Origin: Microtetraspora glauca | GTDB lineage: Bacteria > Actinomycetota > Actinomycetes > Streptosporangiales > Streptosporangiaceae | DNA length: 64,000 nt | Reading direction: 5' to 3' | NCBI GenBank assembly: GCA_001570385.1 | Contig: BBYL01000006.1 | Location: 310,001 to 374,000, forward strand | In this document: positions 17,781 to 27,615 of the stretch, piece by piece | Numbering within the stretch: the first letter of the stretch is position 1 | Layout of the letters: each line of letters opens with the position of its first letter | Notes under the pieces: model-generated | Database searches by the model: none | Seen by the model: the letters and a program-made list of their open reading frames with translations, nothing else | Told to the model about the DNA's origin: nothing | Program-made: the position numbers and the translations under genes

Positions 17781-17954
17781 TCAACGACGGCGTGCCGCGT
17801 GGAGGCAGACGGTGTCGTTGAGGGCGTGGGTGTAGCCCGCGAGCTCAGCCCAAGGCTCCAGGCGCTGCCAGTCGACGACGGGGACGGGTGAGAAGCGGTG
17901 GCGTGAGAGGAGGGACTCCACTTCGGCGAGCGGGTCGATCACTTCTTCGGCCAT
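17781..17954 (-). CDS. Small hypothetical protein, 57 residues
   Basis: An intact short frame that starts MAEEVIDPLAEVESLLSRHR and ends at TGA (17781-17783), with a soluble, amphipathic composition containing two Trp residues. It begins 9 bases after the stop of the dehydrogenase gene in the same direction, so it is probably cotranscribed. The ribosome site is weak. No family is recognised. Confidence 0.45.
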   Translation of the reverse strand: MAEEVIDPLAEVESLLSRHRFSPVPVVDWQRLEPWAELAGYTHALNDTVCLHAARRR

Positions 17955-17963
17955 CCGGGCAGC

Positions 17964-18872
17964 TTACGGCGATCTTCTGCTCCTTCGGTGGCGCCGGTCT
18001 CCATCGGTCCGGGCCTCGATGGCGCGCAGGACCGCCACCATGTCGGACTGGCCGTGCCCCAGGGCCACTGCCTCGCCGAAGAGGGCGTGGCAGACGTCCA
18101 GCAGGGGCGACGCCACGCCGGACTCCCGGGCCGCCTCGGCGATCAGCCGGTTGTTCTTCAGGACGTCCAGGGCCGCGGCCTGGACGTCGAAGTCGCGGTC
18201 CATCAGCTTGGAGGCCTTCACGCGGGACACGCTGCTCGCCATCGGACCGGCGTCGAGCACGGCCAGGAACTGTCGCTTGTCCAGTCCGTGCCGATCGGCG
18301 AAGTGGAACGCCTCGGTGAGGCCGGTGACCATGGTGATCAGAAACAGGTTCACCGAGAGTTTCATCAGCAGCGCGTTCGGGACCGTCCCGCAGTCGAACG
18401 TCTCGGCGCACATCGGCCGGAGCAGCGGGCGGACGGCCTCCACCGCCGCCTGTTCTCCGGCCAGCATCGCCACGAGCCGGCCGTCCTCCGCGGGCCCGCG
18501 CGAGCCGGATACGGGAGCTTCGACATAGCTGCCGCCGGCCGCGCGAACGTCGTCTTCGAGCCCGCGTGAATAGTCGGGCGACGTCGTCCCCATGTGGACG
18601 ATCGTGCGCCGGGCGACGTACGCGCCGAAGTCCGGCGTGCCACGGCCGAGGGCCGAGTCGATCGCGGCGCCGTCGGCCAGCATGAGGATCACCACGCGGG
18701 CCCGCCTGAAGACCTCCGCGGGACTCGTCGCCACCGCGGCGCCCGCCGCGCGCAGTGGTTCGCTCCTGGCGGCGGTGCGGTTCCAGACGACGACGGCCGT
18801 ACCGGACCGGGCCAGATTGAGTGCCATGGGCCGGCCCATGACACCGAGGCCGATGAAACCGACGTCCAACAT
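17964..18872 (-). CDS. NAD(P)-dependent beta-hydroxyacid dehydrogenase
   Basis: A 302-residue enzyme of the 3-hydroxyisobutyrate dehydrogenase/6-phosphogluconate dehydrogenase-like family. The N-terminal Rossmann motif is [16 protein letters not shown]; the substrate-binding signature appears as [16 protein letters not shown]; the catalytic lysine is in [12 protein letters not shown]. These enzymes oxidise short beta-hydroxyacids or reduce semialdehydes. It is divergent from a TetR gene with two identical-type operators in between, so it is likely induced by the regulator's ligand. Confidence 0.85.
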   Translation of the reverse strand: MLDVGFIGLGVMGRPMALNLARSGTAVVVWNRTAARSEPLRAAGAAVATSPAEVFRRARVVILMLADGAAIDSALGRGTPDFGAYVARRTIVHMGTTSPDYSRGLEDDVRAAGGSYVEAPVSGSRGPAEDGRLVAMLAGEQAAVEAVRPLLRPMCAETFDCGTVPNALLMKLSVNLFLITMVTGLTEAFHFADRHGLDKRQFLAVLDAGPMASSVSRVKASKLMDRDFDVQAAALDVLKNNRLIAEAARESGVASPLLDVCHALFGEAVALGHGQSDMVAVLRAIEARTDGDRRHRRSRRSP

Positions 18873-18957
18873 CCACCGCCATCTCTGGTCGACGGTTCTT
18901 CTTTCCGGAGAGCCGCCGGGGGAGTCGCGGCCTCTGTGGAGCCGCCGACCTCGCCGA

Positions 18958-19001
18958 CTATGACAGTCGTCATAGTAGATTGTCTATGACAGCGGTCATA
19001 G
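18958..19001. promoter_or_regulatory. Two tandem TetR operators
   Basis: CTATGAC-AGTC-GTCATAG (18958-18975) and CTATGAC-AGCG-GTCATAG (18984-19001) are two 18-bp palindromes with identical half-sites, centres 26 bp apart. They lie between the dehydrogenase and tetR genes, and are surely the binding sites of the adjacent TetR protein. Confidence 0.85.
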
Positions 19002-19150
19002 TGGGTGCCCGCGGCCTCGGGAGCGCCGAACCCGGCGTGCCGGTCGCCTGGATCCGGAGCGTGTTCCTGGCTCTGGGCGGGGTGTCCGGCGTCGATGGGC
19101 CGGCTCGGCCTACGGGGGCCGAAGACGCGTGAGTCAGTGGGAGGTCGGCG

Positions 19151-19744
19151 ATGGCGGTTTCCGAGAGAGGACCGCGCGAGCGGATGGTCTTCAGCGCGGC
19201 TCAGCTCATCCGGCGCGACGGGGTGACCGCGACGGGGATGCGGGACGTCGTCGCGCACGCGCGAGCGCCGCGGGGATCGCTCCAGCACTATTTCCCCGGA
19301 GGCAAGGAGCAGCTCGTCAACGAGGCCGTGGAATGGGCCGGCCGCTACGCCGGTAAGCGCGTCGCCCGGTTTCTCGGTGAGATGTCCGAGCCGTCGCCGA
19401 GCGGGCTGTTCGCGGCGATGGCGCGCCAGTGGATCGACGAGTTCCAGACGGCCGGGTTCACCGGAGGTTGCCCCGTCGCCGCGGCGACGGTGGACTGCGC
19501 GGACTCCACCGAATCCACCAGGGCCGCGGCCGCCGCCGCGTTCGACTGCTGGAACCGGCCGGTGGCCCGAGCGCTGAGGGACATGGGCGTACCGGAGCAG
19601 AGGGCCGGCTCACTCGCGACCCTCATGATCAGCGCGCTGGAGGGGGCGATCCTGATCGCCAGGTCCGAGCAGGATGTACGCGCTCTGACGACCGTGGCGG
19701 GGGAGCTCGGTCCTTTCCTGGACGGCTGGGTCTCGCGCGTCTGA
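19151..19744 (+). CDS. TetR family regulator, LmrA/YxaF subgroup
   Basis: A 197-residue regulator. The helix-turn-helix spans about residues 14-55 (AAQLIRRDGVTATGMRDVVAH then APRGSLQHYFPGGKEQL), characteristic of the LmrA/YxaF group that controls drug- or aromatic-responsive genes. The ligand domain carries the GGCPVAA motif usual in this group. GAGG lies 6 bases before the ATG. Two tandem palindromes upstream are the probable operators. Confidence 0.87.
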   Translation: MAVSERGPRERMVFSAAQLIRRDGVTATGMRDVVAHARAPRGSLQHYFPGGKEQLVNEAVEWAGRYAGKRVARFLGEMSEPSPSGLFAAMARQWIDEFQTAGFTGGCPVAAATVDCADSTESTRAAAAAAFDCWNRPVARALRDMGVPEQRAGSLATLMISALEGAILIARSEQDVRALTTVAGELGPFLDGWVSRV

Positions 19745-19885
19745 GCCGACAGTGCGTGACCGGCGGGTCACCCCGAGGCGGCGGTACGGGGACAGCCTGA
19801 CCTTGACGTGCCCCCACGCCCGCCCTTCGCCCCGTCGCGGCGTGTGGTCACTTGAGGCAGTCAAAAACTCGGCGTATTCATTGTC

Positions 19886-19915
19886 TTGAAATATTCGTGT
19901 TTATGGCGGTAGGTT
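19886..19915 (+). promoter_or_regulatory. furA-katG promoter, leaderless
   Basis: TTGAAA (19886-19891), an 18-base spacer and TAGGTT (19910-19915) are followed after 7 bases by the furA ATG, which places the transcription start on the start codon. There is no ribosome site. The AT-rich stretch around it (19860-19905) is the expected place for FurA autorepression. Confidence 0.6.
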
Positions 19916-19922
19916 AGGCGCC

Positions 19923-20354
19923 ATGACCGCATCCCAGACCACCGCCGAGGAGCTGCGCAGTGTCGGCCTGCGGGTGACGGCAGCCCGCGTCGCGCTGCTC
20001 GAGACGGTCCGGGACGGTGACCACCTCGACGTCGAGGCGATCGCCTCCGGGGTGCGTGACCGCGTCGGCCATGTCTCTCTTCAAGCCGTGTACGAGGCCC
20101 TCCACGCGCTCACCGCGGCGGGACTCGTGCGGCGGATCGAACCGGCCGGCAGCCCGGCCCGGTTCGAGGGACGCGTCGGCGACAACCACCACCACGTCGT
20201 GTGCCGGTCGTGCGGCGTCGTCGCTGACGTCGACTGCGCGGTCGGCGAGGCGCCCTGCCTGACCGCGTCCGACAACCACGGCTTCTCGATCGACGAGGCC
20301 GACGTCATCTACTGGGGCCTGTGCCCCGGCTGTTCCACCACTCGCAGTTCCTGA
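19923..20354 (+). CDS. furA: Fur family peroxide-responsive regulator FurA
   Basis: A 143-residue metal-dependent repressor. The N-terminal winged helix (LRVTAARVALLETV, HVSLQAVYEALHAL) is followed by the dimerisation domain with metal ligands GDNHHHVVCRSCG and a final CPGC. Position 33 bases upstream of katG, in the same direction, is the conserved furA-katG arrangement of actinobacteria, in which oxidised FurA releases the promoter and catalase is induced. Confidence 0.93.
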   Translation: MTASQTTAEELRSVGLRVTAARVALLETVRDGDHLDVEAIASGVRDRVGHVSLQAVYEALHALTAAGLVRRIEPAGSPARFEGRVGDNHHHVVCRSCGVVADVDCAVGEAPCLTASDNHGFSIDEADVIYWGLCPGCSTTRSS

Positions 20355-20372
20355 GCACCGTGATCCGCCTAG

Positions 20373-22619
<2,247 letters not shown>

Positions 22620-22623
22620 TCAT

Positions 22624-22661
22624 GACGTCCAGGCCGGCCCGCGCCGGTCGGCCTGGACGTC
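22624..22661 (+). terminator. Terminator hairpin after katG
   Basis: GACGTCCAGGCCG (22624-22636) and CGGCCTGGACGTC (22649-22661) form a perfect 13-bp stem with a 12-base loop, starting 5 bases after the katG stop. Confidence 0.85.
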
Positions 22662-22709
22662 CTGGCATCACCGGCGCGGGCACCCGGCTCGCGGACCGAC
22701 GGAGACCGG

Positions 22710-23033
22710 TCAGCCGATCCCGGCGGCGAAGCGGGCCGGGTCCCCGGCGTCGAGAGCCTGGAGGGCGGCCGCCGCGGCAGGGGCGATCGGATCGAAGATC
22801 CCGAGCAGCGCGTGGCTGCCGCCCGCGATCAGGGTCGGGTAGTCGACGTCGCCGCCGGTGTAGAGCCGTACGCCGTCCGGCAGGCGCTCGCGCAGCCGTA
22901 CCTCGCGGGCGGCGTCGAGCAGCGACACCTTGACCCCGTCCACCCGGCGCGCGTGGTCGTGGACGAGCGCGAGGACCGCGTCGGTGGCGGCGTCCAGGTC
23001 GCGCTCCGGTGTGGGCAGGACGATCGCGGTCAT
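22710..23033 (-). pseudogene. DUF993 (dihydrodipicolinate synthase-like) gene with large internal deletion
   Basis: Only 107 codons remain of a protein that normally has roughly 380. The first dozen residues (MTAIVLPTPERD) look like the native N-terminus, but they join directly to the conserved C-terminal half (VDGVKVSLLDAAREVRLRE, GVRLYTGGDVDYPTLIAGG, HALLGIFDPIAPAA), and the extreme C-terminus is also missing. The barrel cannot fold. The neighbouring LacI gene probably once regulated it. Confidence 0.65.
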
Positions 23034-23177
23034 GCCGCGGCCCCGGGTACCCGGTACGGTCCCCGCTGGTGGTGCGTCAATGGGCGCCCCGTTCGGCTCC
23101 CGCCGCCATACGGGTGAAGGCGAGGGTCATGGGCGGTCACACTGGAGGACGTGGCGCACCCTTCTCGCCGATCTATC

Positions 23178-23187
23178 AAAACGTTTT
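23178..23187. promoter_or_regulatory. LacI-type operator, distal
   Basis: AAAACGTTTT is a perfect palindrome with a central CG, the classic core recognised by LacI/PurR-type proteins. It lies in the divergent region between the DUF993 remnant and lacI. Confidence 0.6.
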
Positions 23188-23333
23188 AACAGAAGCGGGA
23201 CGCTTCGTCGCGCACGCACGGCTTGTCGACGGGGAGCACGGAGAAGCTGCTCCCCTGGGCGTTGCGCGTGAGGGCGGACCGCCGTGCCGGCACTCTGATC
23301 AGGCGATTGCGGTAGGGTCTGGCCATCCGGCGA

Positions 23334-23344
23334 TAAGACGTTTT
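23334..23344. promoter_or_regulatory. LacI-type operator, proximal
   Basis: AAGACGTTTT, within TAAGACGTTTTA, repeats the distal operator core with one mismatch. It is 46 bases upstream of the lacI start and about 157 bp from the distal copy, a spacing that would allow looping. Confidence 0.55.
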
Positions 23345-23389
23345 AATAAATCGAGGCCCGAGCGGGTCCGAGGAGGGCCGAGAAGGACA

Positions 23390-24427
23390 GTGGGGACCGT
23401 CAGCATCCGGGAGGTCGCCGCCCGCGCCGGCGTGTCCCCCGGAACCATCTCGAACGTGCTCAACCGGCCGGAGCGGGTGGCACCGGAGACCCGCGAGCGC
23501 GTCATGCGCGCCATCCGGGAGCTGGGCTTCGTCCGGCACGGCTCGGCCTCGACGCTGCGCGCCGGGCAGAGCCGGACCATCGGCCTGTCGGTCATCGACA
23601 TCGGCAACCCCTTCTTCACCGACGTCGCCGCCGGCGTCGAGGAGGCGGCCAGCGAGCTCGGCTACGCGGTGATCCTCGGCAACTCGGCCGGCTCGCGGGA
23701 CAAGGAGGAGCGCAACCTCCTCGTGCTCGCCGAGCAGCGCGTGCGCGGCGTGCTGATCACCCCGTCGGACGAGGACCCCTCCCGGCTCGACGCGCTGCGC
23801 GACCGGGGCATCAGCGTCGTCCTCGTCGACCACCCCGCGCACCGGCCGGACCAGTGCTCGGTGGCCGTGAACGACATCGCCGGCGGCCAGATGGCCGCCT
23901 CCCACCTGCTGTCCCTCGGCGCGCGCCGGATCGGCTACGTCACCGGCCCGCGCTCGATCCGGCAGTGCGTCGATCGGCGGCAGGGCGCCGAGCACGCCGT
24001 GGCCGCCGCCGGCCTGGACCCCGAAGCGGTGATCGAGGACGTCGAGGTGCCCTCGATGACGGCGCGGGCGGGGCAGCAGGCCGCCGCGTCGCTGCTGGAG
24101 TCGGGCCTGCCCGACGCGGTCTTCTGCGCCAACGACCTGCTCGCCGTGGGGTTCCTGCGCGCACTGCTGCAGGCGGGCGTGCGCGTCCCGCGCGACGTCG
24201 CGCTCATCGGTTACGACGACATCGACTTCGCCGCGGCCTCGGCCGTGTCGCTCAGCTCGGTCCGCCAGCCCACGCACCGGCTCGGCCGGATCGCGACCGA
24301 ACTGCTCCTCGACGAGTGCGACCATCCCGACACCCATGTGCACCAGCAGGTCATGTTCCAGCCCGAACTCGTCGTCCGCGAGTCGACCGCGGGCGGGGCG
24401 CGGCCGGAGGAGCGGGAGAGCCCGTGA
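23390..24427 (+). CDS. LacI family transcriptional regulator
   Basis: About 345 residues. The N-terminal helix-turn-helix and hinge (SIREVAARAGVSPGTISNVL, NRPERVAPETRERV) precede a periplasmic-binding-like sugar domain (GLSVIDIGNPFFTDVAAGVE, VALIGYDDIDFA). The GTG at 23390 begins just before the motif; AAGGA is close upstream. Two CG-centred palindromes upstream are probable operators. The likely target, a DUF993 gene, is now a remnant, so the regulator may be an orphan or control genes elsewhere. Confidence 0.85.
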   Translation: MGTVSIREVAARAGVSPGTISNVLNRPERVAPETRERVMRAIRELGFVRHGSASTLRAGQSRTIGLSVIDIGNPFFTDVAAGVEEAASELGYAVILGNSAGSRDKEERNLLVLAEQRVRGVLITPSDEDPSRLDALRDRGISVVLVDHPAHRPDQCSVAVNDIAGGQMAASHLLSLGARRIGYVTGPRSIRQCVDRRQGAEHAVAAAGLDPEAVIEDVEVPSMTARAGQQAAASLLESGLPDAVFCANDLLAVGFLRALLQAGVRVPRDVALIGYDDIDFAAASAVSLSSVRQPTHRLGRIATELLLDECDHPDTHVHQQVMFQPELVVRESTAGGARPEERESP

Positions 24428-24580
24428 GCGTCCACGCGGCCGTGGCCCCTCCCCTTCGGGGATGATCGGTCCCGAATGGGCGCCCGGCCATCCTCGCGGG
24501 TGCCACCTTGCGGCCGGGGCTCGCCCTCGCGGGTCTCGGTTGGAGGTCGGGGACGCGGCCTGGCGGGGTGGTGCCGGTCC

Positions 24581-25195
24581 TTACTGGCAGTCCCGGTCGG
24601 CCGGCTCGGCGGGTTCGTTCAGGCGGCGCTTGTAGTAGGCCCAGGGAGAGTCGAAGTCGGACGGGACGATGAGTTCCCACCCCTGCTCCTCCATGAGGTA
24701 CCGGCGGCGGCGCGAGGGCCACCACAGCCGCCGGTGCTCCCACTTGTGGGGCGAGGCCTCGACGAGGTGGAAGAGGTAGCCGTAGTCGACGGCATGCCAT
24801 CCGCGGAGGCCCTCCCTCTCCAACGCCTCCATCTCGTTGAAGGCGTGCAGTGGCGTGAGCATCCTGTGGGTGGGGGTGTCGCCCGGAACGGAGCCCTTGC
24901 GGTCGGCGGCCGAGGTGCCGAAACGCTGCTGGGCGGCCTGGCGGCTGATGCCCAGCAGCCGTCCGAGGGTCTCCCAGCTGTGCCCGGCGGTACGGGCGCC
25001 GGTGATCGACTGGCGTAGCAGCCTGCTGGTCTCCTGCGCGGCGACGCTGGACGCGGCGACCATGAGCAGGTGGGCGTCCGGGTCGTTGTCGAGCCCCTTG
25101 CGCCCCTGCTCGCACGCGGCCAGCATGGCTTCGGCGACGGCCTCCCGGATGGCGCTCGCCTGATCGTCGGTGAGGTGGCTCCCGGACGCGCTCAT
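24581..25195 (-). CDS. Helix-turn-helix protein of unknown family
   Basis: A 204-residue soluble protein. A helix-turn-helix is visible near residues 70-92 (TAGHSWETLGRLLGISRQAAQ), resembling the sigma-like HTH of small actinobacterial regulators. The C-terminal half is rich in Trp and Tyr and includes a region resembling a substrate or partner-binding domain, not recognised. Its ATG overlaps the stop of the upstream membrane gene. It is the best candidate to bind the palindromes in front of that gene. Confidence 0.65.
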   Translation of the reverse strand: MSASGSHLTDDQASAIREAVAEAMLAACEQGRKGLDNDPDAHLLMVAASSVAAQETSRLLRQSITGARTAGHSWETLGRLLGISRQAAQQRFGTSAADRKGSVPGDTPTHRMLTPLHAFNEMEALEREGLRGWHAVDYGYLFHLVEASPHKWEHRRLWWPSRRRRYLMEEQGWELIVPSDFDSPWAYYKRRLNEPAEPADRDCQ

Positions 25196-25467
25196 CGCCG
25201 GTCCCCCTCATCGTCGGCGGTGGGAGGGAGCGGCTCCAGTTCCTCCAGGCGGGCGGCGTCGGCGGCGGACACGGCCCCGTTGCGCCCGGCGGAGACCGCC
25301 GTCACCACCCCCACGACGAAGACCGCGAACCCGACGACGACGAAGAGCAGCAACAGCACCCAGCTGTCGAGCGCGGCCTGCGCCACGAGCAGGATCCCCA
25401 TCAGCGGAAGCAGGAGGGAGACGGCCGGAAGCCCGGGGAAGGGGGCACGAAAGGCGGGACGATTCAT
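25192..25467 (-). CDS. Small two-helix membrane protein
   Basis: A 91-residue protein with two hydrophobic helices (about residues 15-32 and 36-58) and an acidic C-terminal tail (AARLEELEPLPPTADDEGDRR is its end). It is translated from an ATG at 25467 that is preceded directly by the promoter, with no ribosome site. It is coupled to the downstream HTH gene by a 4-base overlap. A membrane protein/DNA-binding protein pair under a tight palindromic promoter suggests sensing, which is inference. Confidence 0.65.
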   Translation of the reverse strand: MNRPAFRAPFPGLPAVSLLLPLMGILLVAQAALDSWVLLLLFVVVGFAVFVVGVVTAVSAGRNGAVSAADAARLEELEPLPPTADDEGDRR

Positions 25468-25490
25468 GGTGTCAATGATTCATTGACACC
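25468..25490. promoter_or_regulatory. 23-bp perfect palindrome abutting the start codon
   Basis: GGTGTCAATGA, a central T and TCATTGACACC form a perfect palindrome that ends one base before the ATG at 25467. It covers the -10 element, so a bound protein would block transcription directly. Confidence 0.8.
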
Positions 25491-25503
25491 ACCCCCATGT
25501 CAA
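25475..25503 (-). promoter_or_regulatory. Leaderless promoter of the membrane/HTH pair
   Basis: On the minus strand, TTGACA (25503-25498), a 17-base spacer and AATCAT (25480-25475) are followed after 7 bases by the A of the ATG at 25467. The -35 is a consensus match, the -10 keeps the key A2 and T6. Both elements sit inside palindromes. Confidence 0.65.
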
Positions 25504-25516
25504 GAATTCGTTGACA
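25498..25516. promoter_or_regulatory. Second palindrome over the -35 element
   Basis: TGTCAAGAATTCGTTGACA has TGTCAA/TTGACA half-sites like the first palindrome, with one mismatched pair. The centres are 28 bp apart. It overlaps the TTGACA -35 box. Confidence 0.75.
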
Positions 25517-25564
25517 CTGCCCGAGGGTCGGCGGCACCGGCCCTGACAAGATCACCCGGCGGGC

Positions 25565-26521
25565 TCAACCCCGGTCGGCACTGCTGGCGACCTCGCTGAC
25601 GGCGTCGACGACGAGGTCCGGCTGGGCGTACTGCACGTAATGCTCGGCCGTCCCGGCCACCACGAGACGGCCGCGGGCCGACATCGCGGCGAGACCGCGG
25701 TGGTGGGCGACGACCTCTTCGGGCTGCCCCTTGGCCACGATCACCACGACGGGGAGGTCACGCCAGGCACCCGCGCGTACCGTCGCGGCGACCTGGGCCG
25801 CGCTGTCCACCGTCGACCAGCCCTCGGCGCGGGCGGCGGCCATGCTGGCCGGGCCGTAGACGACGGCCGCGTCCCTGACCGCGATCTCGGGTGCGTCCGG
25901 AGGGGCCGCGGCGGATCCGCCGAGCAGCCGGAGCAGGCCGAATCGCCCGGCGAGTTCGTAGGCCGTGAACTGGGCGGCGACCAGGGGCCGCGCGACTCGC
26001 AGCTCTCCCACGCCGCTCTCGTCCATGCTGTCGACCAGCACCAGGCCGGCGGTCTGGTCCGACCAGTGATGCGCGAACACACGCACGACGGCGCCACCGT
26101 AGGAATGCCCGACCAGCACGTACGGCCCGGCCTCCCCGGCGGCATCGAGCAGCGTGTGCAGCTCGCGCGCTTCCCGGTCGGCGGTTCGCGGCCCGGGCCC
26201 CTCCTCGCTCCACGCGTATCCGGCCCGGTCGTAGCTGCACACCCGGGTGCGCGCGGCGATCCGTGACTGGACGTCCGCCCAGCTCGCGCTGGACTCCCCG
26301 AGGCCCGCCTCCAGGATGACCGTCGGACCGCCGGTGCCGGTGCAGTACAGGTGAAGGCGATGGCCACCGACGTCGATCAGCCGCCCGCGCGGCGGATGGC
26401 GGTCCGCGTCCCCGCCGCGCGCGACCGTCTCGTATCCGAAGCCTGCCCCCGCCAGGATCGCGAACACGGCCGCGGTCCACATGATGATTCGGGGCCATCG
26501 GCGTCCCCGCTTTTCGGTCAT
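25565..26521 (-). CDS. Alpha/beta hydrolase with N-terminal membrane anchor
   Basis: About 318 residues. A hydrophobic helix near residues 12-30 (IIMWTAAVFAILAGAGFGYE) suggests a signal anchor, so the catalytic domain may face outward. The nucleophile elbow is VGHSYGGAVV and the general fold (VILEAGLGESSASW, VCSYDRAGYAWS) matches esterase/lipase-like hydrolases. Candidate acid and base residues lie in later loops (VVIVAKGQPEEV, GTAEHYVQY). The start could be 26521 or 26530; neither has a good ribosome site. Substrate unknown. Confidence 0.75.
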   Translation of the reverse strand: MTEKRGRRWPRIIMWTAAVFAILAGAGFGYETVARGGDADRHPPRGRLIDVGGHRLHLYCTGTGGPTVILEAGLGESSASWADVQSRIAARTRVCSYDRAGYAWSEEGPGPRTADREARELHTLLDAAGEAGPYVLVGHSYGGAVVRVFAHHWSDQTAGLVLVDSMDESGVGELRVARPLVAAQFTAYELAGRFGLLRLLGGSAAAPPDAPEIAVRDAAVVYGPASMAAARAEGWSTVDSAAQVAATVRAGAWRDLPVVVIVAKGQPEEVVAHHRGLAAMSARGRLVVAGTAEHYVQYAQPDLVVDAVSEVASSADRG

Positions 26522-26736
26522 GTCCCGCATGCTAGGAATCGCCGTCCGGCGTATGGCCATCCTCGCGGGGGATCACGACCTGCGACTGGTGGATCAGTTT
26601 CGAAGCCGCCGTACTCCCATAGTTCTCGCCTACCTGGCACCTCCTGACGTGAGACCGGGCAGCGAGGCGGGGCGGGGGACGCGGGCGCTGCCCGGGATGA
26701 GCTCATTGTGTCGGTGGGTGCTGCCAGCATGACGGG

Positions 26737-27387
26737 ATGATCGCGACTCCTGACGACTACTCCTGGTTCTCCCGCGGGCGTTATCCCGATCTGGCGGACG
26801 CCTACTGCTTCACCTATGTCCGCGGCCTGACGCCTGAGGAACTGGTGACCCGGCTCGGCGTCCGGGTTGAAGACTGCTCTCGCATGAGGCTCGATGAGCT
26901 GACGAAGACCGCCTACTCCAGCTACGACGGGAAGAACATGTTCTTCGGTGCCGTCGCCGTCGGCGACTGGGTGCTCGTCGTCGAGGCCCTCGGCGGGCTC
27001 GGCATCACCGAAGAGATCGTCATGCCGCTGTCGGCGGGCACCCGCCTCGTCTCCCACTACTTCCTCGAGGTCAAACTGATCGACTACTTCTCCTGGATCG
27101 AAGACGGAAAGATCCGGTTCGAGTTCGTGCACCAGGAGGGCTACTCCCACTGGGTCGAAGACGGAAAGATCCGGTTCGAGTTCCCAGACCAGGAAGGCTA
27201 CTCAGAGGAGATGCCGGACGAACTCGTGGAGACCATGGAACGGATCGACTCTGTCTACCCAGGGCTCACCGACCCCCACGACGGGCCGGCGTTCCTGTTG
27301 GCCGAGCGCCTCACCGGGATCACGCTGACGCCGCAGCTGCTGGAGGAGTCCACCTACCTGTGCGGAGTCGTTCCCGGACCGAGGTGA
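26737..27387 (+). CDS. DUF6461-like protein with an internal tandem duplication
   Basis: A 216-residue soluble protein whose opening (YSWFSRGRYPDLADAYCFTYV) fits the DUF6461 group of actinobacterial proteins of unknown function. Residues 120-157 contain two adjacent 19-residue repeats (each beginning W-I/V-EDGKIRFEF), encoded by a 57-bp tandem duplication with few nucleotide differences. The protein is monocistronic. DUF6461 genes are often found singly or in clusters; no function is known. Confidence 0.65.
   Translation: MIATPDDYSWFSRGRYPDLADAYCFTYVRGLTPEELVTRLGVRVEDCSRMRLDELTKTAYSSYDGKNMFFGAVAVGDWVLVVEALGGLGITEEIVMPLSAGTRLVSHYFLEVKLIDYFSWIEDGKIRFEFVHQEGYSHWVEDGKIRFEFPDQEGYSEEMPDELVETMERIDSVYPGLTDPHDGPAFLLAERLTGITLTPQLLEESTYLCGVVPGPR
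27094..27207 (+). repeat. 57-bp tandem duplication inside the DUF6461-like gene
   Basis: Unit 1 is 27094-27150 and unit 2 is 27151-27207. They are in frame and nearly identical over the first 36 bases (GAAGACGGAAAGATCCGG is shared exactly), diverging slightly at the ends. The high identity indicates a recent event. Confidence 0.9.
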
Positions 27388-27536
27388 GCGGAACACACCG
27401 GCCGCGACCCGTGAGCCGGCCGCTGCCGGTGGATCACTCCGCCACTACGCCGAGGACACGACCTGGGTCGTTTCCCCTCCCTGGGCTTCGTGACGGCGGC
27501 TGATCCCTTCCGCGCCACACAACGCGGGTGAAACAA

Positions 27537-27562
27537 GGCTCTCCATCGCAAGCTGGAGAGCC
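27537..27562. terminator. Terminator between convergent genes
   Basis: GGCTCTCCA and TGGAGAGCC pair perfectly over 9 bases around an 8-base loop. It lies between the DUF6461-like gene and the convergent SDR-hydrolase gene and could serve both. Confidence 0.65.
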
Positions 27563-27615
27563 CTCCGCCGTACCGCGGACAGGCCCGGTTCCGGGCGGAG
27601 CTTGATCGTCACCAC

